A stretch of DNA of 64,000 nucleotides, taken from contig JAJQGB010000009.1 in the NCBI GenBank assembly GCA_021200775.1, forward strand, positions 67,773 through 131,772. The letters run 5' to 3'. Every line of letters begins with the position of its first letter. The stretch's first letter is position 1. Below, piece after piece: positions 1 through 7,891 of the stretch. This DNA is from Oscillospiraceae bacterium (lineage in GTDB: Bacteria; Bacillota; Clostridia; Oscillospirales; Ruminococcaceae). The translations under genes were made by a program, and so were the position numbers. Under the pieces are notes generated by a model. That model did not search any database. It was given only the letters and a program-made list of their open reading frames with translations, and was not told the origin of the DNA.

Positions 1-190
1 CTTAACATACCAGCTTTCGAGGGTCTCCCTCCCCACGGAGGGAGTGGATTGAAATACTAAAGGACAGAATCGATGCATTGAGTGTTAAACCGTCTCCCTC
101 CCCACGGAGGGAGTGGATTGAAATACTACTACAGTAGACATTCCCGCAGATGGACAGCGTCTCCTTCTTCGGAGGGCAAAAAATCGGATT
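1..190 (+). CRISPR. Distal end of a type I-C-like CRISPR array (two full repeats and a degenerate terminal repeat)
   Basis: Two identical 33-bp repeats lie at 23-55 and 92-124. They begin GTCTCCCTCC, contain a short inverted repeat (CTCCCTCC/GGAGGGAG) and end GTGGATTGAAAT, the 3' end typical of type I-C repeats. The spacers are 36 nt (56-91) and 34 nt (125-158); bases 1-22 are the end of another spacer. A third copy starting at 159 keeps GTCTCCT and CGGAGGG but has lost the GTGGATTGAAAT end, as expected at the leader-distal end. The array is therefore transcribed left to right, and its leader and cas genes should lie to the left, outside the window. The subtype is inferred from the repeat alone. 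Confidence 0.93.
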
Positions 191-240
191 AACTTTTGCT
201 GTTTAGCGCAAGCTAGTCCCCTTTTTCGTACTAACCTTCC

Positions 241-269
241 TTGACAAGCACCTCTTCCAGTGGTATAAT
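241..269 (+). promoter_or_regulatory. Consensus sigma-A promoter
   Basis: TTGACA (241-246) and TATAAT (264-269) are separated by 17 bp, a perfect consensus, with TGG just before the -10. It drives the two-gene unit at 305-1083. Confidence 0.85.
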
Positions 270-304
270 ACCATTAACATTTATCGACCAGGAGGGATGG
301 CACC

Positions 305-928
305 ATGGAAGGCTTTGTTCTGACAAATCTTACCCGGGACAGGTACATATATTTTGACAACGACCGAAGGATGGCGGTGACTTCGAGCGTCAATCAGGCT
401 GAGGTTTTTCTTGACCCGGCGAAAGCCTATCGTGTTCTCGACAACCAGATGCCGAAGAAGAAGCGGGATTCGTGGTACGTCGTCTCAGTGGAACCACAGT
501 CGGAGCCGGAGCCGAACGGGAAGTTCAAGGCGGATTTGGGCTTGGCTGACGACGAAGAGGTTTTCGACTGGGACACGATTGTTGACAACATTGCGGGCTC
601 CTACCGGGAAATTCTCGACTACAGGGATTTTCTTCTGAAGGAGCAATCCAAAGTCGAGTTGGCGCTCTGCGACATAGAGCACGCTATCGAGTTCTACAGC
701 TACAACGCCTGTGATGGCTACAAGATGTACAAGCTGTTCCATGACTGCCGTGTCAGGCGCAGGGAAATCAAGAATGACCTCCGCAGGATAAATTCCATCC
801 TGGGAATGAGCTACGAGCAAATCGCCTCCGGCGGGATAGACAAGGCGTTTGACGAGGTTGACACCCAGACCTATCATCCGAGAATTATGCCTGAACTGTT
901 TGAGAAGAAGAAAAATAGTTTAAAATAA
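305..928 (+). CDS. Hypothetical protein next to the CRISPR array
   Basis: A 207-residue soluble, highly charged protein that I do not recognise. The start is supported by an AGGAGGG Shine-Dalgarno at 290-296. The first 60 residues (alternating hydrophobic strands, then PKKKRDSWYVV) look like a small beta-rich domain. Residues 60-85 are an acidic, low-complexity linker. From about 90 to 170 the protein is predicted helical with heptad-like spacing (YREILDYRDFLLKEQSKV), ending in a lysine-rich tail. No signal peptide or membrane segment is visible. It has its own consensus promoter and is followed 20 bp later by a 44-residue membrane peptide, so the two are probably co-transcribed. Small coiled-coil proteins of this kind are common in phages and integrative elements, but that link is a guess. 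Confidence 0.8.
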   Translation: MEGFVLTNLTRDRYIYFDNDRRMAVTSSVNQAEVFLDPAKAYRVLDNQMPKKKRDSWYVVSVEPQSEPEPNGKFKADLGLADDEEVFDWDTIVDNIAGSYREILDYRDFLLKEQSKVELALCDIEHAIEFYSYNACDGYKMYKLFHDCRVRRREIKNDLRRINSILGMSYEQIASGGIDKAFDEVDTQTYHPRIMPELFEKKKNSLK

Positions 929-948
929 TCTGAAAGGAGGAGAGAGCT

Positions 949-1083
949 ATGGCTAAAACCGAGCAGAAGGAGCGTCAGGGGGCAAGTGTCACGACAGTCC
1001 TGGCGGTCTGCTATCTGGTCCTCAGTGTCATAAGGCTTGCCTTGACTATCGCTGAGATTAAAAACCGCACGCAGGACGACTAA
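949..1083 (+). CDS. Small single-pass membrane protein (44 aa)
   Basis: The reading frame has a strong Shine-Dalgarno (AAAGGAGG, about 8 nt before the ATG). It encodes a charged 13-residue N terminus (MAKTEQKERQGAS), one hydrophobic helix (about residues 14-33, VTTVLAVCYLVLSVIRLALT) and a short charged tail. It follows the 207-residue gene by 20 bp and ends directly at a terminator, so it is a plausible second cistron. The function is unknown; its size fits a regulatory or phage-type micropeptide. Confidence 0.65.
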   Translation: MAKTEQKERQGASVTTVLAVCYLVLSVIRLALTIAEIKNRTQDD

Positions 1084-1117
1084 AAAAGCAGTTCACCTTT
1101 TCGGTGGACTGCTTTTC
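1084..1117. terminator. Bidirectional rho-independent terminator
   Basis: An 11-bp stem (1087-1097 with 1103-1113, one G-U pair) with a TTTTC loop is flanked by AAAAA on the left and TTTT on the right. It can end both the rightward 305-1083 unit and the leftward toxin gene that stops at 1120. Confidence 0.85.
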
Positions 1118-1119
1118 TG

Positions 1120-1395
1120 TCAGAACAATTCCGAATGACTCCCGACACGTTGCAGGAGCAAGACAAGAATATCAGCTTCCTTCTTGTAAATCAACAGCCA
1201 ATCCGGCTCGACGTGGCACTCTCGGAAGTTGACATAGTCGCCGGTCAGATTGTGGTCCCGGAATTTTGGCTCCAACACCTCATCATTTGCCAGCTTATCG
1301 ATAATCTCGAAGAGCAAATCGATGTCCCTGTTTTGCTTCTTCGCAAGCTTCAGGTCTTTCTTGAACTGTGTTGTGAATCTTACCTCATACTTCAT
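1120..1395 (-). CDS. yafQ: YafQ/RelE-family mRNA interferase toxin
   Basis: A 91-residue protein of the RelE/ParE fold, closest to YafQ: N-terminal MKYEVRFTTQFKKDLKLAKK, a central RDHNLTGDYVNFRECHVEPDWLLIY and a C-terminal LLLQRVGSHSELF. Known YafQ toxins cut mRNA on the ribosome, using a C-terminal His and Asp. Here the HVEPDWLLIY segment and the final GSHSELF supply the usual His and Phe positions. The start codon overlaps the antitoxin stop by 4 bp (ATGA), so translation is coupled. Length and motifs are normal, with no sign of decay. Confidence 0.9.
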   Translation of the reverse strand: MKYEVRFTTQFKKDLKLAKKQNRDIDLLFEIIDKLANDEVLEPKFRDHNLTGDYVNFRECHVEPDWLLIYKKEADILVLLLQRVGSHSELF

Positions 1396-1664
1396 ATGTC
1401 AAGTGCTTTCCTCAGTTCCTCAATACTTCTGTATCCTTTCACAGACGGGTCTTTCAGAATCTCCTCACCTTCACGGAAGGCGGCAAGAGTTGTTTCGTTT
1501 GGAGTGTCAGCCTTGACCTCAAACGGCAGACCGTTCGCTCTGAGCGATTGACGGAGAAAAATGTTGACCGCAGTTGACATATTGAGCCCGAGGCTTTCAA
1601 AAAGGTTTTCGCACCTTGTTTTTACTTCTTCGTCTGTGCGGACGTTAATATTTGTCATGCCCAT
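1392..1664 (-). CDS. dinJ: DinJ/RelB-family antitoxin
   Basis: A 90-residue protein with the ribbon-helix-helix start typical of DinJ (INVRTDEEVKTRCENLFESLGLNMSTAVNIFLRQSL) and a C-terminal toxin-wrapping tail ending EELRKALDI. The chosen ATG lies 9 nt after AGGAGG, which is better spaced than the second ATG two codons later. It precedes the toxin with a 4-bp overlap. The DinJ-YafQ complex normally represses its own promoter; a palindrome over the -10 box (1688-1707) is the likely operator. Confidence 0.92.
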   Translation of the reverse strand: MGMTNINVRTDEEVKTRCENLFESLGLNMSTAVNIFLRQSLRANGLPFEVKADTPNETTLAAFREGEEILKDPSVKGYRSIEELRKALDI

Positions 1665-1687
1665 AATGTAATACCTCCTGATAATAT

Positions 1688-1725
1688 TGTGATACTATTA
1701 TATCACATTGTGCGCAAAAATGCAA
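1688..1725 (-). promoter_or_regulatory. dinJ-yafQ promoter and operator palindrome
   Basis: On the minus strand, TTGCAT (1720-1725) and TATAAT (1697-1702) are 17 bp apart, with TGTGA before the -10. A palindrome with 7-bp arms TGTGATA/TATCACA (1688-1694 and 1701-1707, 6-bp centre) covers the -10 box, the expected place for an autorepressing antitoxin operator. Confidence 0.75.
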
Positions 1726-1731
1726 GTGAAA

Positions 1732-3543
1732 TCAGTGCTCCTGCACATACTTCCTTATAATCGGTATAAACTCTCCCGAATACTTCTCGCACTTACGGGT
1801 GCCGACGCCGGTTATGCGCATGAATTCGTTGTCGTTCAAAGGCATTTCCGAAGCCATTTCGTGAAGGGTCTTGTCACTGAAAATCAGGTATGACGGGACG
1901 GCTTCCTCTTTCGCAAGAATTGCACGCTTCTGGCGGAGGAGCTCGAAAAGCTCGGAATTCTTGCCGGTGGCTCTTTCTGCTTTCCTGTCACGCATCCTCT
2001 TCTTTCTCTCCTTCGTGACTTTCATTTTGACCGTCTCTGAGAGAATGTCGTGGCTTCGCTCGGTGAGCATGAGCTTGTTATATTCGCCTGTTTTTAGGTA
2101 TCCGGTGCGCAAAAGGTACTCTAAAATCTCCCGAAGTCTTCTTACGGAGACGTCTTTAAGGCAACCGAAGCCCTTTTTGTTTTCGAGATGGAACATCTTT
2201 AGCTTCTCGCCGGGAACTCCCCGGACGAAGTCGAACAGCATCATCTGCCCGCACTTTTCGCCGGTTACGGCGACGCAGGCGACGAGTTTGCGGGCTTCTT
2301 TGGTGATGTCGATTTCCTCAGCTTCGACAAGGCAGTTCGAGCAGTTCGAGCACTTTCCGCAACCGGTTTCGCCGAAATATTTAAGGATATAGTCCCGCAG
2401 GCAGTCGGTTGTGGTGGAGTAGAAGGTCATCTGCTTCAGGCGTTCGAGCTCTTTTGAACGGATGGCGTCCTGCTCGGTAGGGCTCAGATTCGGGTTGCCG
2501 TCGTTACTGTCGATGAGCATACGGTTGATGGCTACGTCTTTTCCCGAATAGAGGAGGATACAGTCGGATTTGAGCCCGTCCCTGCCAGCTCTTCCTGCCT
2601 CCTGATAGTAGGCTTCAAGGCTTTTCGGCATACCGTGGTGGATGACGAACCGGACGTCCGACTTGTCAATTCCCATGCCGAAGGCGTTTGTCGCAACCAT
2701 GACGAGCTTGTCGCCGTAGATGAAGTCGTCCTGATTCCGGCGTCTTTCTTCGGGAGAGAGCCCGGCGTGGTATCTCGTCGCAGAAATCCCGTTGTCCAGG
2801 AGTGCTGAGCAGAGCTTTTCAACATTTTTTCTTGAAATGCAGTAGATTATTCCGCTACTATCCGGGTGCCTCTTTATGTAGTCGACGATGAAAGCGGTCT
2901 TGTTCTGAAGACTCTGGTGGGTCTCAAAATAGAGATTCGGTCGGTCGAAGCCGGTGACGAGGGTTTTCGGGAAGACAAGGTGAAGATATGTTACGATGTC
3001 GTCCATAACACGCTTTGTTGCGGTTGCGGTGAATGCCCCGACAACCGGGCGCTTCGGAAGACTCGAAATGAAGCTGTGGATTTTAAGATAGCTCGGTCGG
3101 AAATCCTGTCCCCACTGGGAGACGCAGTGTGCCTCGTCGACGGCGACAAATGAGATTTCACATTCTTCGGCAATACTTGAAAAGCTCTCGACTTCCAGCC
3201 GCTCGGGTGCGACGTATATAATCTTGTATTCGCCCATTTTTGCCCGTTCCACCGCCTCGAAATAGTCGTGTGCGGACAGGGAGCCGTTCAGGTACGCCGC
3301 CGGGATTCCAGCCTGATTGAGGGCTCCGACCTGGTCTTTCATCAGTGAAATTAGTGGCGAGATGACGACGGTAATTCCCGGCAAAATCATCGCCGGAACC
3401 TGATAGCATATCGATTTTCCTGCGCCGGTCGGCATGATGCCCAAGACGTCCTGCCCCGATAAAACTGCGTCGATAAGCTCATCCTGACCTTCCCGGAAGC
3501 TGTCATAGCCGAAATACTGCTTCAAAATCTCTTCTTTTGTCAT
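1732..3543 (-). CDS. recQ: ATP-dependent DNA helicase RecQ
   Basis: A 603-residue 3'-5' superfamily 2 DNA helicase for recombination and fork repair. Motif I is PTGAGKS (K43), motif II DEAHCVSQWGQDFRP, motif III TATAT, and motif VI QEAGRAGRDG. A RecQ zinc-binding region follows with a four-cysteine cluster (CGKCSNCSNC and the preceding CLRDYILKYFG). The last 80 residues (from about 520) form an HRDC domain. Length is typical of the Bacillus/E. coli type. It ends 68 bp before the antitoxin start, so the toxin-antitoxin promoter lies almost directly at its 3' end. Confidence 0.96.
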   Translation of the reverse strand: MTKEEILKQYFGYDSFREGQDELIDAVLSGQDVLGIMPTGAGKSICYQVPAMILPGITVVISPLISLMKDQVGALNQAGIPAAYLNGSLSAHDYFEAVERAKMGEYKIIYVAPERLEVESFSSIAEECEISFVAVDEAHCVSQWGQDFRPSYLKIHSFISSLPKRPVVGAFTATATKRVMDDIVTYLHLVFPKTLVTGFDRPNLYFETHQSLQNKTAFIVDYIKRHPDSSGIIYCISRKNVEKLCSALLDNGISATRYHAGLSPEERRRNQDDFIYGDKLVMVATNAFGMGIDKSDVRFVIHHGMPKSLEAYYQEAGRAGRDGLKSDCILLYSGKDVAINRMLIDSNDGNPNLSPTEQDAIRSKELERLKQMTFYSTTTDCLRDYILKYFGETGCGKCSNCSNCLVEAEEIDITKEARKLVACVAVTGEKCGQMMLFDFVRGVPGEKLKMFHLENKKGFGCLKDVSVRRLREILEYLLRTGYLKTGEYNKLMLTERSHDILSETVKMKVTKERKKRMRDRKAERATGKNSELFELLRQKRAILAKEEAVPSYLIFSDKTLHEMASEMPLNDNEFMRITGVGTRKCEKYSGEFIPIIRKYVQEH

Positions 3544-3557
3544 CCGTTCACCTTCTT

Positions 3558-3588
3558 AAAAAAGTCCCCCGACAGCTCGCCGGGGGAT
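3558..3588 (-). terminator. Terminator of the GH94 phosphorylase gene
   Basis: CCCCCG (3566-3571) pairs with CGGGGG (3581-3586). Read on the minus strand the stem is followed by ACTTTTTT. It lies between the phosphorylase stop and recQ. Confidence 0.8.
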
Positions 3589-3601
3589 TTCAGTTTTAAA
3601 A

Positions 3602-5998
3602 TCAGCCTAAAACTACTGTAACTTTATTCTCACTTTGAAGCTTGTCAGCCGGAATGAGATTGCCGGGGAGAACTTCGCCGTTCAGGATAAGTGTCTTTAC
3701 GCCACTCTCAACGTGGTCGGGGTTTTGAACGTCGATGTCGAGGTGAGTTCCTCTGAAGTTCTTTGAAATCTGGAAGCCGTCCCACTCGGAGGGAATTGCC
3801 GGGCTTACAACCAAGCCTTCTGCGTTCGGTCTCATGCCGCAGATACCATCAACACAGCCGACCATAACGGTGGAAGCTGTGCCGGTGAGCCAGTGGACGT
3901 GAGCTCTTCCTTCATAAGGCGAAGCAGTCGACTCGACGAACTGTCCGTGAACATAAGGCTCGATAACTCTTATCTCTGCCTTGTCGTTCATCGAAGCAGG
4001 GGAGCTCTCCATGAAGTACTCAAACGCACGGTTGCCGTGTCCCAAAAGTGACTCAGCGAGGATTGCCCAGCCCTGAGACTGCGAGAAGATTCCGCCGTTT
4101 TCCTTGGTGTCGGGGTTGAAGATGTGCATGAGCGCACCGTCAAACATGTGGTCAACATAAGGCGGGTCGAGGAGCTTGACGCCATAAGGAGTGTTTAAGA
4201 TTTCGTGGACGCTGTTCATTGCGGTTTCGCCCTGTTCGGGTGACGCAAAGCCGGAGATAACCGACCAGCTCTGAGGATTCAGCCACATGCTGGCTTCCGG
4301 GTCGCTCTTAGCTCCTACAACGACGTTGTCCTCACGGATTCCTCTTATGAATCTGTCTTCGTCCCAGCATTTTTCGAGTGCTGAGTGAAGCTCAGCCTGA
4401 ATCTTGTTTATGTATTCGACATACTCGGTGTCGCTTCTTTCAACCGCCCAGTCGTGCATCATAGTCATTGCGTAGTAGAGCTGGAATGCGACGAAAGTCG
4501 ATTCGCCCTTTGCGCCGAGTCTCAGGCAATCATTCCAGTCGGCATGAAGACCTGCCGGCATACTGTGAGCGCCAAGACGCTCCATCGAGAAGTTGATAGC
4601 ACGCTTTAAGTGGTCGTAAACGGTGTCCTCGCCGCCGTTGGCATAGACGATGACTTCGTCAAGGAATGCCTTGTTTCCGCTCTCGCCGATGTACTTGTAA
4701 ATTGTCGGGAAGAGCCAGAGCGCGTCGTCGGCACGGTATGAAGGATGCCCGGTTGCCTGGACATATGAAGCCTGGTCGGGGGTGTCCTCGTGACCTGCGT
4801 TGTGGTTGAACTTAACCAAAGGAAGTCCGCCGCCGTTGTCAACCTGAGCCGAAATCATGAATCTGATTTTGTCAAGAGCCATCTCCGGGTCGAGATGAAT
4901 TATACCCTGAATGTCCTGAACGGTGTCACGGTAGCCATAGCCGTTTCTTAAGCCGCAGTAGATAAGAGATGCGGCTCTAGACCATGTGAAGGTGATGAAG
5001 CACTGGTAGGAGTTCCAGACGTTAATCATGTTGTTGAACTCTTCGCTCGGAGTCTTTACCGAGAAGTTTTCGAGCTCTCCGTGCCAGTACTTGATGAGCT
5101 CTTCGACTTCTTTATCTACAAGACCCTCTGTCTCGTACTTTGCCATGATTTCGTCAGCGGCTTTGTTGTCTCTCTGACCGAGAATGTAGATGAGTTCCTT
5201 CGTCTCACCGGGCTCTAAAACGATGTCCGACTGCAAAGCTCCGCAACCGTTCGAGTTGTAGTTGAGTTCATTATTGCACTTGCCCGACTCAACAGCGATA
5301 GGATTTGCATATGAGCGATAGCTTCCGATAAATGCATCAGGAGAGCCGTTATAAGCGGTAACTTTTTCGCCAACCAAGCCGAAGAAACGCTCACGGTGGT
5401 TCGAGCCTGTGCTATCTTTTCCGGAATTTTCGTTGATGTGCTGGAGAATCTTGTTACCCTCGAACGAAGTTCTCGTTATAAAGAGTGTGTACTGGAGGTT
5501 TACCTGGTCCTGCTCATAGTTGTTGTCGTTTGTGAACTCGACGTAGCCGTAAAGAGAAAGATTCTTCGGCTTATCAGAATTATTGGTAACCTTTGTGCGC
5601 CAGACTTCGTATGTAGCGTTCATCGGGACGTAGTAGGTGACTTCCGAATGGACGTCAGAATAGTCAGCCGAAATGATTGTGTAGCCTGTTCCGTGTCTGC
5701 ATTCGCTCTTGTATTTGTCAAGCGGTTTTCCGACCGGCTGCCAGGAAGCGGACCAGTAGTCCTTAGAGTCATTGTCTCTTATATAGACGTATCTTCCGGG
5801 GAGAGCGATGTTTGTGTTGAAGCGATAGCGGATGATTCTGCCGTTTGCTCCGCTCTGAACAAAGCTGTAGCCACCGGCATTATTCGAGATGATTGCACCA
5901 TAGGCAGGTGAACCGAGGTAATTACACCAGGGTGCGGGAGTGTCGGGCTTGTCAACGACATACTCCTTCTTTTCAAGGTCAAAATGTCCGTAATTCAT
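3602..5998 (-). CDS. GH94 disaccharide phosphorylase (cellobiose phosphorylase-like)
   Basis: A 798-residue cytosolic enzyme of glycoside hydrolase family 94. It starts MNYGHFDLEKKEYVV, like known cellobiose phosphorylases. It has an N-terminal beta-sandwich (about 1-300), a helical linker and an (alpha/alpha)6 barrel with the catalytic DWND at residues 487-490 (LHADWNDCLRLG). Enzymes of this size split a beta-linked disaccharide with phosphate, giving sugar-1-phosphate and free sugar; longer members act on cellodextrins. Cellobiose is the likely substrate, but chitobiose, laminaribiose or mannosyl-glucose relatives cannot be excluded from motifs. A good AGGAGG precedes the start. It has its own terminator and no transporter beside it. 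Confidence 0.9.
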   Translation of the reverse strand: MNYGHFDLEKKEYVVDKPDTPAPWCNYLGSPAYGAIISNNAGGYSFVQSGANGRIIRYRFNTNIALPGRYVYIRDNDSKDYWSASWQPVGKPLDKYKSECRHGTGYTIISADYSDVHSEVTYYVPMNATYEVWRTKVTNNSDKPKNLSLYGYVEFTNDNNYEQDQVNLQYTLFITRTSFEGNKILQHINENSGKDSTGSNHRERFFGLVGEKVTAYNGSPDAFIGSYRSYANPIAVESGKCNNELNYNSNGCGALQSDIVLEPGETKELIYILGQRDNKAADEIMAKYETEGLVDKEVEELIKYWHGELENFSVKTPSEEFNNMINVWNSYQCFITFTWSRAASLIYCGLRNGYGYRDTVQDIQGIIHLDPEMALDKIRFMISAQVDNGGGLPLVKFNHNAGHEDTPDQASYVQATGHPSYRADDALWLFPTIYKYIGESGNKAFLDEVIVYANGGEDTVYDHLKRAINFSMERLGAHSMPAGLHADWNDCLRLGAKGESTFVAFQLYYAMTMMHDWAVERSDTEYVEYINKIQAELHSALEKCWDEDRFIRGIREDNVVVGAKSDPEASMWLNPQSWSVISGFASPEQGETAMNSVHEILNTPYGVKLLDPPYVDHMFDGALMHIFNPDTKENGGIFSQSQGWAILAESLLGHGNRAFEYFMESSPASMNDKAEIRVIEPYVHGQFVESTASPYEGRAHVHWLTGTASTVMVGCVDGICGMRPNAEGLVVSPAIPSEWDGFQISKNFRGTHLDIDVQNPDHVESGVKTLILNGEVLPGNLIPADKLQSENKVTVVLG

Positions 5999-6049
5999 GG
6001 ATTTGGTGTCCTCCTGTACTTAGAATAAAGTCATAATTAGTATAAAGAG

Positions 6050-6082
6050 AATATAGTCAGCCCATACCGAGCTGACTATATT
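6050..6082 (-). terminator. Hairpin downstream of spoIVB
   Basis: A perfect 12-bp inverted repeat AATATAGTCAGC / GCTGACTATATT (6050-6061, 6071-6082) with a 9-nt loop lies between spoIVB and the phosphorylase gene. On the minus strand it is followed by CTCTTTAT, a weak T-tract, so it probably ends spoIVB transcripts. An operator is the alternative. Confidence 0.6.
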
Positions 6083-6123
6083 ATATCATTCCAAAAGCCG
6101 GTTTACAAGGGCTTTTGAGAATT

Positions 6124-7335
6124 TTAAGCGGCGAGTTTTTCGTCTGTAAGAATCTCAGTCGCATCGAGCATATTCTCGATAAAAATTCCATATCCTCTGG
6201 TCGGGTCGCTCACGAAAACGTGGGTGACAGCTCCGACGAGTTTTCCGTCCTGAATTATCGGACTTCCACTCATTCCCTGGACGATTCCGCCGGTTTTCTC
6301 TAGTAACTCCGGGTCGGTGACTTTTATTACGATATTTTTCGATTTCGCCGCCGAGCTCAGAGTCACTCTCTCGATTTCGACTTCAAATTCCTGCGGAGTC
6401 GAGCCGTCGATGGTGGTTAGAATTGTCGCAGGACCGGTTTTCACTTCCGATTTAAAAGCAATCGGTATGGCTTCCTGTCTTGATGGATAAGTCATCGTTC
6501 CGAATATCCCTTGCTCGCAGTTAAGTTCAATCGTCCCCGAAGCAAGCCCTGAGACGAAGGTGCCGTAAAGCTCGCCGGGAAAGCCTCGTTCTCCACGGTC
6601 ATATCCCGTTATAACGACGTCGACGATTTCGCCGGAGCCCAAGGGCAGGGTAGTAAGAGTGTCGCTATCGGAAATCGGGTGCCCGAGAGCTCCGAAAATG
6701 CCCGTTTCCGGGTCGATAAACGTGAGTGTTCCCACGCCAGCCGTGCTGTCCCGAATCCAGAGCCCGGCTTTATAGACTCCGTCCTTGTCCGAATAAACGG
6801 GAGTTACATTAGCTTCAAAGCTCTTGCCGTTCCGCATTACTTCAAAGACTATCGTTTCGCCGTCCGAATTTTCGATAATCTCTGACAGTCTGGCGGAAGA
6901 ATATAGCTTTTCGCCGTTTGCACTGATGATGTTGTCTCCTGAGCAGATACCTGCTTCATAGGCAGGCGAAACGCCTTCGGTGACTTCAGCGGTCTTGACG
7001 ACCATGACTCCGTCCGTAAGAAGCTTTACTCCGACAGGCGAGCCTCCCGGAATCAGCATTTTTGCGTCAGCATGAACGATTTTCGCACTTTTTACGGGAA
7101 TCACCCCGAAAAGCTTTATCTCAGCTTCAGTCTCTTCAATGTTGCCGGTGCTGGCGGCAACTATGGTGTCGGTTGCATCTATAGTAATATCGAACAGGCA
7201 GTCGACTGCCGCCGTACCTCCGTCCGATAGATAATAAGTGTCGGGCAGAACGGCGTCATAGTATCCCACAGCTCCCATAACAGAGAGTGAAACTGCTAAG
7301 AATACCGCCGCAATTCCCTTAATCAGCCTTCTCAT
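6124..7335 (-). CDS. spoIVB: SpoIVB-type sporulation peptidase (family S55)
   Basis: A membrane-anchored serine protease that in Bacillus is released across the forespore membrane and triggers SigK activation. The start chosen is the ATG at 7335, 12 nt after GAGGAAAGG; it puts a hydrophobic anchor (RRLIKGIAAVFLAVSLSVMG) at the N terminus. The longer upstream frame has no ribosome site. A PDZ domain follows (about 95-170), then the S55 protease with His219 (GALGHPISD) and Ser356 (GMSGSP). About 403 residues, close to the Bacillus protein. Its presence suggests a sporulating lineage. The usual recN and spo0A neighbours are absent here. Confidence 0.93.
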   Translation of the reverse strand: MRRLIKGIAAVFLAVSLSVMGAVGYYDAVLPDTYYLSDGGTAAVDCLFDITIDATDTIVAASTGNIEETEAEIKLFGVIPVKSAKIVHADAKMLIPGGSPVGVKLLTDGVMVVKTAEVTEGVSPAYEAGICSGDNIISANGEKLYSSARLSEIIENSDGETIVFEVMRNGKSFEANVTPVYSDKDGVYKAGLWIRDSTAGVGTLTFIDPETGIFGALGHPISDSDTLTTLPLGSGEIVDVVITGYDRGERGFPGELYGTFVSGLASGTIELNCEQGIFGTMTYPSRQEAIPIAFKSEVKTGPATILTTIDGSTPQEFEVEIERVTLSSAAKSKNIVIKVTDPELLEKTGGIVQGMSGSPIIQDGKLVGAVTHVFVSDPTRGYGIFIENMLDATEILTDEKLAA

Positions 7336-7451
7336 AGAATCAAAATTCCTTTCCTCGTGATTTCGGGAATAGTTTTTGCAGTAGCGCCGAAAATAATCAA
7401 GCATTATTTTCTTTGGAAGCCAACGAGATTTCATCTCGGCGAAAATTTCAC

Positions 7452-7481
7452 TTGCATAGTAATATCACATTGTGCTATAAT
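7452..7481 (+). promoter_or_regulatory. Promoter of the DUF2500-like gene
   Basis: TTGCAT (7452-7457) and TATAAT (7476-7481) with 18-bp spacing; the -10 is preceded by TGTGC. The 14 bp ATATCACATTGTGC just ahead is identical to a stretch in the dinJ promoter region (1700-1713). Confidence 0.7.
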
Positions 7482-7521
7482 AGAGCAAGAAATTCTTGCG
7501 AAAACAAGGGAGGCTTTTTAA

Positions 7522-7863
7522 ATGGGTAGTTTCTTCAGCTTTGTGGCGATGATTCTGTTCTTTGTCATCTTAGGCGTATTTATTGTTACGATGGTCCGGA
7601 GTGGGGCTGAGACATACCACCGTTCTACTGTTCCGCCGGCAAATGCCCAGGGAAAGGCTATTTCAAAGAGAACCGAAACGCCTCCTGAGCACTCGAAAAT
7701 CAAGGACGATTTGCACTTTGTCACCTTCACTCTTGACGACGGCAAGGAGATTGAGCTCTCCGTTTCTCCCAACGAATATGAAACGATTGTGTTCGACGTT
7801 GAGGGCGAGCTTTACTATCAGGGCACGAGATTTTTGTCGTTCGAGCCGAAGAAGCTTCTGTAA
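7522..7863 (+). CDS. DUF2500-like membrane protein
   Basis: A 113-residue protein with one N-terminal transmembrane helix (residues 3-24, FFSFVAMILFFVILGVFIVT), a positively charged linker and a small beta-rich domain outside or inside the membrane (YYQGTRFLSFEPKKLL end). The C-terminal pattern VTFTLDDGKEIELSVSPNEYETIVFDVEGELYYQGTRF resembles the DUF2500 family from memory. Function is unknown in that family. It has its own promoter, a GGGAGGC ribosome site and a four-helix membrane protein 28 bp downstream. Confidence 0.8.
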   Translation: MGSFFSFVAMILFFVILGVFIVTMVRSGAETYHRSTVPPANAQGKAISKRTETPPEHSKIKDDLHFVTFTLDDGKEIELSVSPNEYETIVFDVEGELYYQGTRFLSFEPKKLL

Positions 7864-7891
7864 TGTCACATAAGACGGAGGAATTGTCCCT

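Noticed and set aside
7336..7434. Longer N terminus for SpoIVB
   Set aside because: No Shine-Dalgarno, and it would push the signal anchor 33 residues inward; the ATG at 7335 has GAGGAAAGG.
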